The notes beneath the pieces are model-generated. The model made no database searches. It was given only the letters and a program-made list of their open reading frames with translations, and was not told the origin of the DNA. A stretch of DNA of 5,140 nucleotides from CAYWBI01 sp964456445 (GTDB lineage: Bacteria > Calditrichota > Calditrichia > Calditrichales > J004), in contig CAYWBI010000241.1 of NCBI GenBank assembly GCA_964456445.1, positions 1 to 5,140 of the forward strand, read 5' to 3'. Of this stretch, positions 1 through 5,140 are shown piece after piece. The position numbers were made by a program, and so were the translations under genes. Position 1 is the stretch's first letter; each line of letters opens with the position of its first letter.

Positions 1-2225
1 TTTTCTTTGGCTTGCTGGACATTTGTCTTTCCGGCCCTTATCACAAACAATCCATGATCAACATATTGTGAAATAACCACGGAATCCGCCGTTACCATGA
101 TTGGGGGCGTATCTACGATAACAAACCCAAACCGTTCGGATAAAAATTTAATGACATCGCGTCCACGTTGTGATCCTAATATCTCTGAAGGGTTGGGTAT
201 GGACATACCACTGCTCAATAAAAATAAATTTGGGATATGGGTTTGTTGGATAACTTTACGGATATTTTCATCGTTGATTTCCGATGAACTATATAAGAAA
301 TCCGACAAGCCGGGTTTTTTATTGCAAGCGAATGAATTATGTAAAACGCCTCTGCGTAAATCCGCATCGACCAATAATGTTGGGATTTTTTGCTGTGCAA
401 AAGTAATGGAAATATTTCCGGCATTTAGTGACTTTCCCTCACCGGGATTGAGTGATGTAACAAAAATCGAACGATTGTTTTTTTGATTATTGTTAAACAA
501 GAGTTGTGTTCTTAAACTGCGGTATGCCTCTCCGACAGGCGTCGGCGAATAATCCGCCGTTACCAGTTTGGGATCGGTCCGGATACCGGATTCAGCAAAA
601 TCAATGGGGGTATCTTTTTCAGAACCGACCACGGGAATTTTTGCAACCACACGAATAGGAACAATCTTTTCCAACTCCTCCGCCGTGCGTACGGTTTTAT
701 CAAGCAGTGTTTTGATAAGGACGGTACCAAAGCTGAACACCAATCCCAGGACAAGCGCAATGACGCCATATTTGATATACAATGCTAGTTTACCGCCCGT
801 TTGTGGCACTATGGCCGGATCAAGAATAATGATATCCCCAACCTCAACCGCATCGGCCACTTTAGCCTGGTTGTAACGGACTAAAAGAGTTTCATAAACG
901 CCGACCGCAACATTCCGTTTTCGTTGTCGTTCCGCTAAACGAAGTTCCTTTGCGGGCAAGCCCCGGATTTTTGATGTTTCCCTTCGGACCTTACGGGAAA
1001 GAACGCCCATTTTTTGAGTTATGTTATCTAATTGTTTTTGGGAAGTAAGTTCAATCTTTTGTTGCAGGCCATTTATCTTCTTTTGGTTCTCCGCAAGCAC
1101 CGGATGCCCCGGCGCATAGGATGATTCCAATTTCTCGCGCTCGGCCATTAAACTTGTATATTGAGCGGTCAATGCGGGAATAGTAGGGCCGCCAAGCGAG
1201 GCAAGATAAGCCAATACTTCATTAAGAACGGAATTTTTTTCGTCCCCGGATGCATTTTTGTAGCGGGCAAAGAGGTCTTCTAACTGCGCCTTTTTAGAAG
1301 AAAGGTTCATTTTTTCCGTCTCAATATTTGAGATACCTGTAATAGTGCCCGCTGTTTCGCCTGCGATGCCAACTAACGGATTACGCTCCCTAAATCGCTT
1401 TAATTCTTCATTGGCGCTATCTAAATCTACTTTCGCCCTTTCAAGTTGTGTGGTTAAAATCCGTAAAACTTCAGTTGTATGAAATTTTTTGAATATTAAA
1501 TTCTGCTCGACAAATTCATTAAGTACGGTATTGAGCGTTTTGGCGATAAATATTGGGTCTGAACCTGAGATAGTTATTCCTAACAGCGTCTTTTCCCTGC
1601 TTTTCCAGTTTGCCGTGAGTGAAGCCCGCAAAATTTCGACAGCCTGCCCTCTCTTTAAAAGAGAAAAATCCAGTTTTGTGTGCGTATCCCAAAAACTGTG
1701 CTTTTGATAAATCTGAAAACCACCATAGGCTATTACCTTGCTATTGACCGGGATCGTTTTAACAAGCTTATCCTTAATGGTTTTATCTTTGCTTGTATAA
1801 AAAAGCTTTAACTGGTCCCCGGCCTTTTCAACATGATATTTACCAATTGTATAATTTTCGTCCAGGTGAATGGAATCGGTTATCGCCACGCGGTTTACAT
1901 TTTTTATAAATAGCGAATAGGACAGTTCCGTAACAACCTTGTTTAAAAAGCTCCGTGTAGTAAGGACGCCCAATTTTGAATCATTCTCTGGCCGTCCTCT
2001 TGCATTCATCCCGGATAATGCCCTTCTGTCTTCAAATTGCAGCAATGCATTTGTTGAATATATTCGTGCCGGGCCAAATTTTAACGCTGCTATCATGGTT
2101 GCAACAAAAACAATAAAAAAGGTTAGGGCAATAAACAATTTCCGCCGCTTGATCATGCGGATATACTTTTTTATGTCAAAGGAACTTCCACCTTGTAAGT
2201 TATTTATACCATTTTTTGATTGCAT
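1..2225 (-). CDS. Wzc-like polysaccharide co-polymerase fused to BY-type tyrosine autokinase (C-terminus outside window)
   Basis: The frame is open from ATG at 2225 to the window edge, giving 741 codons. Proteins of this family (Wzz/GumC plus BY-kinase) are usually somewhat longer, so the C-terminal tail and any tyrosine cluster are not visible. Layout: a short basic cytoplasmic start, membrane helix about residues 30-48, a Wzz-type periplasmic region with a long charged, probably coiled-coil part about 220-470 ending in a GNVR-like stretch, a second membrane helix about 486-506, then the kinase domain. Kinase signatures seen are EAYRSLRTQL from residue 566, Walker A PGEGKS at 594-599 (Lys598), Walker A' VDADLRR at 619-625 and Walker B VIVDTPP ending at 708 (Asp705). 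A PNPSEIL motif lies between them. By family knowledge, it controls chain length and export through cycles of autophosphorylation and works with the OPX protein encoded 15 bases upstream. The start is backed by GAGGA five bases before ATG. Confidence 0.95.
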   Translation of the reverse strand, partial: MQSKNGINNLQGGSSFDIKKYIRMIKRRKLFIALTFFIVFVATMIAALKFGPARIYSTNALLQFEDRRALSGMNARGRPENDSKLGVLTTRSFLNKVVTELSYSLFIKNVNRVAITDSIHLDENYTIGKYHVEKAGDQLKLFYTSKDKTIKDKLVKTIPVNSKVIAYGGFQIYQKHSFWDTHTKLDFSLLKRGQAVEILRASLTANWKSREKTLLGITISGSDPIFIAKTLNTVLNEFVEQNLIFKKFHTTEVLRILTTQLERAKVDLDSANEELKRFRERNPLVGIAGETAGTITGISNIETEKMNLSSKKAQLEDLFARYKNASGDEKNSVLNEVLAYLASLGGPTIPALTAQYTSLMAEREKLESSYAPGHPVLAENQKKINGLQQKIELTSQKQLDNITQKMGVLSRKVRRETSKIRGLPAKELRLAERQRKRNVAVGVYETLLVRYNQAKVADAVEVGDIIILDPAIVPQTGGKLALYIKYGVIALVLGLVFSFGTVLIKTLLDKTVRTAEELEKIVPIRVVAKIPVVGSEKDTPIDFAESGIRTDPKLVTADYSPTPVGEAYRSLRTQLLFNNNQKNNRSIFVTSLNPGEGKSLNAGNISITFAQQKIPTLLVDADLRRGVLHNSFACNKKPGLSDFLYSSSEINDENIRKVIQQTHIPNLFLLSSGMSIPNPSEILGSQRGRDVIKFLSERFGFVIVDTPPIMVTADSVVISQYVDHGLFVIRAGKTNVQQAKE

Positions 2226-2234
2226 TAATTTCCT
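2217..2234 (-). repeat. Copy 2 of near-identical translation-initiation segment (kinase start)
   Basis: The plus strand reads TGATTGCATTAATTTCCT. It covers most of the ribosome site, the ATG and the first codons (Met-Gln-Ser) of the co-polymerase/kinase gene, and matches 2934-2952 apart from one small substitution/indel. The proteins diverge straight after these residues. Confidence 0.6.
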
Positions 2235-2235
2235 C
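2231..2235 (-). promoter_or_regulatory. Shine-Dalgarno of the co-polymerase/kinase gene
   Basis: GAGGA on the minus strand, five bases before ATG 2225, in the 15-base gap after the OPX stop codon. It supports ATG 2225 as the start. Confidence 0.75.
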
Positions 2236-2240
2236 GAATT

Positions 2241-2942
2241 TTATCTTAATCTTAATAATATCTGATCGCGCTGATACGTATTGTAAAGTGTCCATATCGT
2301 AACAGAGAAGGTCAGTATAGGCATTACATCGGCGATCGTATCCCAAACAGTTTTGGCGTCCGGTGAGGGCGTCCAAATTTGGTCACCGGACTTAAACCCC
2401 ATTTTCCGCAAGGATATGCCTTTTTCAAACAAGGGTACAACATCATCGCTGTTTTCATCGTGGTTGCGTTCCCAACGCATTTCATAAATACCATCTTCTT
2501 TTAACGTGCCTCCGGCTTTTTTTATGACCTGCCATAAGGAATTATCTATATCAACATAGTATAAGCCGGGTTTTGCAAACCCGCCCAACAGACTGACGCG
2601 TACCATCGGCTTCACATATACATTGGGATAACGCAGATATGTTTTAAATGTTTTTTTGATGTAGCTGACCACCTGAGCACTGGTCATTTTGGAAATATTT
2701 TTTTTTCCAACAAGAGGGAACTCAACAAACCCTCTGTCATCAATTGGAAAAATTCGATTTAAAAAAGACGATGTATCCGGGAAAGTGTCAATAAATAATC
2801 CGTCACCTGGCTGAAAAGGATGGTTTAAAGAACCCGACTGAATAAGGTTCCTGGCGAATGATGAACTACTGTTCCCGGCAAAAAGTGATTGTGTAAATAT
2901 AAACACACAAGCGGTCGTCAAAAACATTTTTACTGATTGCAT
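2241..2942 (-). CDS. Polysaccharide export protein, short OPX/Wza family (Poly_export plus one SLBB domain)
   Basis: This 233-residue protein has an N-terminal signal peptide (hydrophobic about 6-21, likely cleaved after SLFA, residue 22). It then has a Poly_export domain about 42-112, opening with FQPGDGLFID and including DDRGFVEFPLVG and YPNVYVKP, followed by one SLBB domain about 114-192 (LLGGFAKPGLYYVD, then FKSGDQIWTP). A hydrophobic C-terminal helix spans about 199-222 and ends in a charged tail. Family role: forms the periplasmic and outer-membrane exit channel for polysaccharide, docked on the Wzc-like co-polymerase. It is shorter than E. coli Wza and has one evident SLBB domain. Cys12 lies early in the hydrophobic core with a poor lipobox, so a type I signal is more likely than a lipoprotein signal. 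The C-terminal helix could cross the outer membrane as in Wza. It lies 21 bases after the STAS gene, with AAGGA six bases before the ATG. Confidence 0.93.
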   Translation of the reverse strand: MQSVKMFLTTACVFIFTQSLFAGNSSSSFARNLIQSGSLNHPFQPGDGLFIDTFPDTSSFLNRIFPIDDRGFVEFPLVGKKNISKMTSAQVVSYIKKTFKTYLRYPNVYVKPMVRVSLLGGFAKPGLYYVDIDNSLWQVIKKAGGTLKEDGIYEMRWERNHDENSDDVVPLFEKGISLRKMGFKSGDQIWTPSPDAKTVWDTIADVMPILTFSVTIWTLYNTYQRDQILLRLR

Positions 2943-2952
2943 CGAATTTCCT
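2934..2952 (-). repeat. Copy 1 of near-identical translation-initiation segment (OPX start)
   Basis: The plus strand reads TGATTGCATCGAATTTCCT. It covers most of the ribosome site, the ATG and the first codons (Met-Gln-Ser). It matches the segment at 2217-2234 except for CG versus T between the ATG and the ribosome site. Confidence 0.6.
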
Positions 2953-2953
2953 T
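2949..2953 (-). promoter_or_regulatory. Shine-Dalgarno of the OPX gene
   Basis: AAGGA on the minus strand, six bases before ATG 2942. It supports that start and lies within a segment nearly duplicated at the next gene. Confidence 0.75.
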
Positions 2954-2963
2954 ACCTATATGA

Positions 2964-3764
2964 TTAACACGATCTATAATAACGATATCTTTTTTTACGT
3001 GAATTCAAATCCAAATTTCTTAATATTTTCCATAGTTTAAAAATGCCGATCCGCGTATTGCCAAAATGGTCGTGTTTCAGGATACGTTTTATTTGCCAGG
3101 ATGAAACAAGCGGGTTTTCCGAAACCACAGTTTTAATTTTTTCCGGCAGCGGCAACTCGGACAGTTTTATTTCGGTATGGAAGGGTTTAAACTCTGCCCC
3201 TTTTGATTCTGGCTTTATCGTAGATGATGTATTGGGAACCATCTCAATAACATCCGCCATTTCTCTTACATCATCCGGAACCCCCTCTTCTGAAACGGTC
3301 TCATCGGAAATGACAATTTCATCATTATTTTCCACCACAGAAGGCTTCGATATCGGGGGCAATTCGGTTACTTTACCTCCACCGACCATATCCAATAAAT
3401 CCGTATCACTTTCAAAAGACTGAGCGGCTTCTTCAACGGTATTAAAATCATCCAAAATATGAAAGAACTCAAGCATCTGGTACACATCGTTAATTTCGGG
3501 GTTCATGGCGGCAAGTTTAATATCGCCGCCGTTTTCACGGAAACGTTTTACCTCGCCAACAAAAATCCCCCATCCGGCGCTACTCATATAGTGCAGGTCT
3601 TTAAAGTCAACAATAACTTTAAACACGCCACTTTCAAGAATGTCATTGAACATCTTTTGAAGTTGAAAACTGTTGGACTGATCAACATGCCCGCCAAGCT
3701 CAACTATCATTATCTCGCCATTCTTGTCAGCAAATTTTGATTCTATTTGAACGTCATTACCCAT
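2964..3764 (-). CDS. STAS-domain regulator with acidic linker and putative C-terminal winged-helix domain
   Basis: This is a 266-residue soluble protein. Residues about 5-115 form a STAS (anti-sigma-factor-antagonist) domain: IVELGGHVDQSN, VIVDFKDLHYMSSAGWGIFV and a late FFHILDDF strand. Ser61 and Ser62 lie in the loop where family members are phosphorylated; the next residue is Ala63, and which serine is used cannot be told. Residues about 116-190 are an acidic, low-complexity linker rich in Glu, Asp, Ser and Val. Residues about 205-264 are compact and basic (NPLVSSWQIKRIL, then FGNTRIGIFKLWKIL, ending SRKKRYRYYR) and resemble the helix-turn-helix segment of transposases or a winged helix. 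That domain call is inference. The STAS domain would act as a phosphorylation-controlled binding switch for export or expression. The placement recalls SypA of the Vibrio syp locus. The ATG has an in-frame stop 9 bases upstream and no clear Shine-Dalgarno. Confidence 0.9.
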   Translation of the reverse strand: MGNDVQIESKFADKNGEIMIVELGGHVDQSNSFQLQKMFNDILESGVFKVIVDFKDLHYMSSAGWGIFVGEVKRFRENGGDIKLAAMNPEINDVYQMLEFFHILDDFNTVEEAAQSFESDTDLLDMVGGGKVTELPPISKPSVVENNDEIVISDETVSEEGVPDDVREMADVIEMVPNTSSTIKPESKGAEFKPFHTEIKLSELPLPEKIKTVVSENPLVSSWQIKRILKHDHFGNTRIGIFKLWKILRNLDLNSRKKRYRYYRSC

Positions 3765-3837
3765 AGCGAATTAATTCTTTTATGTGATACGGCTCCGCCA
3801 CGTCGGGTACAAATTTTGAGTATTCCCGCGATGGCAT
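3757..3837 (-). CDS. Possible 26-codon upstream ORF overlapping the STAS gene start
   Basis: ATG at 3837 opens a 26-residue frame (begins MPSREYSKFVPDV, ends KELIRYG) that stops at TAA 3757-3759. The stop lies inside the first codons of the STAS gene, an eight-base overlap reading ATGGGTAA. An in-frame TAA lies just before its ATG, so it cannot extend upstream. The segment is richer in G and C than its flanks and its composition looks coding-like. It has no visible Shine-Dalgarno, and a frame this short arises easily by chance. If translated, it could couple ribosomes onto the STAS start, which also lacks a clear ribosome site. No family is recognised. Confidence 0.27.
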   Translation of the reverse strand: MPSREYSKFVPDVAEPYHIKELIRYG

Positions 3838-3984
3838 TAGTTATATTTTTCAACAAAAAGCAACGAAACATAAAATCGCCACATCTTGGATGAAAATTAA
3901 TTTTAATTGTGTTTATTTGGCCTTATTCCATAGTGTTTCAACCGACAATGAGGATAATCGGAGACTCTTACAGCGATGTATGGA
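3765..3984 (-). other. 220-base gap between the transferase and STAS genes
   Basis: No known RNA family or strong promoter is recognised. From the transferase end it holds a weak imperfect inverted repeat (3942-3961, CCGA/TCGG ends, no T-run, so not a convincing terminator), a 12-base AT palindrome AAAATTAATTTT (3893-3904), a TATAAC-like hexamer in an AT-rich stretch without a matching -35, and then the GC-richer segment that forms the possible 26-codon ORF. A 10-base palindrome GAATTAATTC (3768-3777) lies just before the STAS ATG. The length of the gap, against 15-21 bases between the later genes, leaves room for a second promoter or a leader RNA. Confidence 0.5.
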
Positions 3985-4968
3985 TTACTGTCCTTCGCCA
4001 AGAAGAACAACAAATATTGTTTTCCAAAGAATCCATAAATTCATTTTCCAGGAATTAACAACTTCGATATATTCATTGTCTTTACGTATTTTTTCTTTTA
4101 CGTCTTCAAGTGTTTCATCATAGCCAACAACGACTTGTGCCAATCCCGTAACCCCGGGTTTTACACGTAATCGGTTTTTATACATCGGAATTTGTTTTTT
4201 TAATGTCTCTACAAAGAAAGGACGTTCCGGACGCGGGCCGATAAAACTCATATCGCCACGTATAATGTTCATAAGCTGTGGCAACTCATCAATCCGGGTT
4301 TTGCGCATAAAACGTCCTACTTTTGTAATACGCGGGTCTTCCTTTTGTGCCCATACCGGGCCGGATTTTTTCTCAGCATCCTGAACCATTGAGCGAAATT
4401 TAAATACCGGAAAAATTTTTCCGTTTTTTCCACAACGTTGTTGTGAGTAAAAAATACTTCCCGGGGACTCCAGGCGGATGGCCAGGGCCACCAGCACAAA
4501 AAAAGGCAATAAAAGCAAAATCATCAAAAGGGCCAGGGTAAAATCCAAAACGCGGCGTACACCAAAATCCCGCTCCGAAAGCGATTCTTTTATTACTTCC
4601 CTAACAACATGTTTGTGCGCATCATCATAGGCATCGGAAACAATGTTGTAATTGGTATTCGACTTTTTACATTCCTTGAGTATTTCTGTAAGATATTGGT
4701 TTTCTGAAGGAGCAAGTACGATAAGCACTTCATCAACATCATACTGATCTATAGCAGCGTTTAACTCAGGGATACCGCCAACAACCGGTAGGTTTTTATA
4801 ATAACTTTTTTCCTGTGCGCCTGCGGGACGTATGAACCCCCTTACATTATATCCGAATGCAGATGATGCCAGCAAACGATCATAAAGTGCGGCCGCCTCA
4901 TTATTCCAACCGATTATAAGTGTATTGATTTGCTTTTTATCTTCCATAATAAGCGCATTGGCGAGCAA
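3985..4968 (-). CDS. Initiating sugar transferase (polyprenyl-phosphate glycosyl-1-phosphate transferase), short form
   Basis: By family, the enzyme transfers a sugar 1-phosphate from a nucleotide sugar to undecaprenyl phosphate at the inner membrane, the first committed step of repeat-unit synthesis. Residues about 14-112 form a Rossmann-like domain of the kind found in large family members (NTLIIGWNNEAA, LPVVGGIPELN, VDEVLIVLAP). Residues about 134-327 are the catalytic bacterial sugar-transferase domain: hydrophobic membrane-inserted helix 141-164 with Pro155, FPVFKFRSM at 186-194, the catalytic Asp227-Glu228 dyad in RTRIDELPQL-type context, GPRPERP at 244-250 and KPGVTGLAQV at 270-279. 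The four N-terminal membrane helices of WbaP/WcaJ-type proteins are absent: an in-frame TAG lies 12 bases before the start. Start is taken as TTG at 4968 because AGGAG sits six bases before it. ATG at 4947 lacks such a site, and both starts keep the Rossmann domain. Sugar specificity cannot be read. Confidence 0.95.
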   Translation of the reverse strand: MLANALIMEDKKQINTLIIGWNNEAAALYDRLLASSAFGYNVRGFIRPAGAQEKSYYKNLPVVGGIPELNAAIDQYDVDEVLIVLAPSENQYLTEILKECKKSNTNYNIVSDAYDDAHKHVVREVIKESLSERDFGVRRVLDFTLALLMILLLLPFFVLVALAIRLESPGSIFYSQQRCGKNGKIFPVFKFRSMVQDAEKKSGPVWAQKEDPRITKVGRFMRKTRIDELPQLMNIIRGDMSFIGPRPERPFFVETLKKQIPMYKNRLRVKPGVTGLAQVVVGYDETLEDVKEKIRKDNEYIEVVNSWKMNLWILWKTIFVVLLGEGQ

Positions 4969-4974
4969 AACAAA

Positions 4975-4980
4975 CTCCTT
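4975..4980 (-). promoter_or_regulatory. Shine-Dalgarno that decides the TTG start of the sugar transferase
   Basis: On the minus strand the bases read AAGGAG, with six bases to TTG at 4968. The next in-frame ATG (4947) would be 27 bases from this site and has no purine-rich site of its own. An ATG at 4958 is in another frame. Confidence 0.75.
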
Positions 4981-4995
4981 CTATAAAAACTGACT

Positions 4996-5014
4996 CCATC
5001 CCGTGAATTGATGG
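4996..5014 (-). repeat. Small inverted repeat in the transferase leader
   Basis: CCATC and GATGG arms flank a nine-base spacer, directly downstream of the TATAAT-like hexamer and 15 bases before the ribosome site. It could be a regulator half-site pair or a short mRNA hairpin. A five-base stem may also be chance. Confidence 0.3.
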
Positions 5015-5016
5015 CT

Positions 5017-5059
5017 ATTATACCTATTTCTATAAAAATCAGTTTGTGTTACAGGTCAA
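5017..5059 (-). promoter_or_regulatory. Possible promoter for the operon
   Basis: On the minus strand, TTGACC (5059-5054) is followed after 18 bases by TTATAG (5035-5030). A perfect TATAAT lies further on (5022-5017), but its -35 position reads AAACTG, a poor match. Either pairing could work as a sigma-70-type promoter. In AT-rich DNA such hexamers arise by chance, and the promoter rules of this organism are unknown. Confidence 0.3.
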
Positions 5060-5140
5060 TAAATCCAACATTGATATTTTATTTCCTGCTATACCTTTTA
5101 GAAATAGAAAATGCACTCGAAACTTTAAACATTAATTAGT

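Larger units (their letters stand above)
4969..5140 (-). other. AT-rich leader upstream of the sugar transferase
   Basis: There is no coding frame of note on either strand. The transferase frame is closed by TAG at 4981-4983. The region holds the ribosome site, a CCATC/GATGG inverted repeat, an 11-base direct repeat TTCTATAAAAA (4979-4989 and 5028-5038, 49 bases apart) and promoter-like hexamers. It may be the promoter region of the operon, but what lies beyond 5140 is unknown. Confidence 0.5.

Noticed and set aside
429..443. Walker A of the kinase followed by Leu instead of the more common Thr (GEGKSL)
   Set aside because: The essential Lys and Ser are present, and GKSL variants occur in this kinase family, so it is not evidence of loss of activity.
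97..486. Plus-strand open frame of 129 codons
   Set aside because: It lies antisense to the kinase domain with its Walker motifs, shows no recognisable family features and has no ribosome site.
1939..2265. Plus-strand open frame of 108 codons
   Set aside because: It lies opposite the N-terminal membrane helix and Wzz region of the co-polymerase and crosses the start of that gene; a shadow frame.
3034..3150. A transposase remnant or mobile element at the end of the STAS gene
   Set aside because: The helix-turn-helix-like part is in frame with an intact gene; no terminal inverted repeats, target duplication or catalytic domain are visible.
3043..3423. Plus-strand open frame of 126 codons rich in Ser and Thr
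   Set aside because: It is antisense to the acidic linker and C-terminal domain of the STAS protein; its composition follows from that linker.
3837..3884. 15-codon minus-strand frame starting at ATG 3884
   Set aside because: Too short, no ribosome site, AT-rich; nothing distinguishes it from chance.
3942..3961. Possible terminator after the transferase gene
   Set aside because: The stem is short and imperfect and no T-run follows, so termination is not supported.
3890..4123. Plus-strand open frame of 77 codons partly in the gap
   Set aside because: Half lies antisense to the transferase C-terminus, there is no ribosome site, and no family resemblance is seen.

Overview
The window reads as part of an exopolysaccharide or capsule biosynthesis and export cluster from a Gram-negative bacterium. 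All confident genes lie on the minus strand, so the operon runs from right to left. The DNA is moderately AT-rich. An outer-membrane export protein (OPX/Wza family) beside an inner-membrane co-polymerase fused to a tyrosine kinase (Wzc-like) implies a two-membrane envelope. The phylum cannot be fixed from the sequence. An uncultured or deep-branching lineage is possible, but that is only an impression.

Layout in transcription order: (1) 5140-4969, an AT-rich leader with a possible promoter, a small inverted repeat and a strong Shine-Dalgarno. (2) 4968-3985, an initiating sugar-phosphate transferase (polyprenyl-phosphate glycosyl-1-phosphate transferase) in a short form without the usual N-terminal membrane bundle, apparently starting at TTG. 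(3) 3984-3765, a 220-base gap that may hold a 26-codon upstream ORF overlapping the next start. (4) 3764-2964, a two-domain regulator: N-terminal STAS domain, long acidic linker, and a basic C-terminal domain resembling a winged helix. (5) 2942-2241, a short OPX export protein. (6) 2225 to the window edge, a Wzc-like co-polymerase/tyrosine autokinase whose C-terminus lies outside the window.

The transferase would load the first sugar phosphate onto undecaprenyl phosphate. The co-polymerase/kinase would control chain length and, with the OPX protein, form the trans-envelope export path. The STAS protein, placed between synthesis and export genes, is best read as a regulator of the pathway, with SypA of the Vibrio fischeri syp polysaccharide locus as a precedent for a STAS protein in such a locus. 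The regulator, OPX and kinase genes are spaced by 15-21 bases and look co-transcribed.

The points most worth a second look are the STAS plus putative DNA-binding fusion, the possible upstream ORF coupled to it, the near-identical 18-19 base initiation segments of the OPX and kinase genes, and the membrane-bundle-free transferase. No RNA genes, CRISPR arrays or mobile elements were seen.
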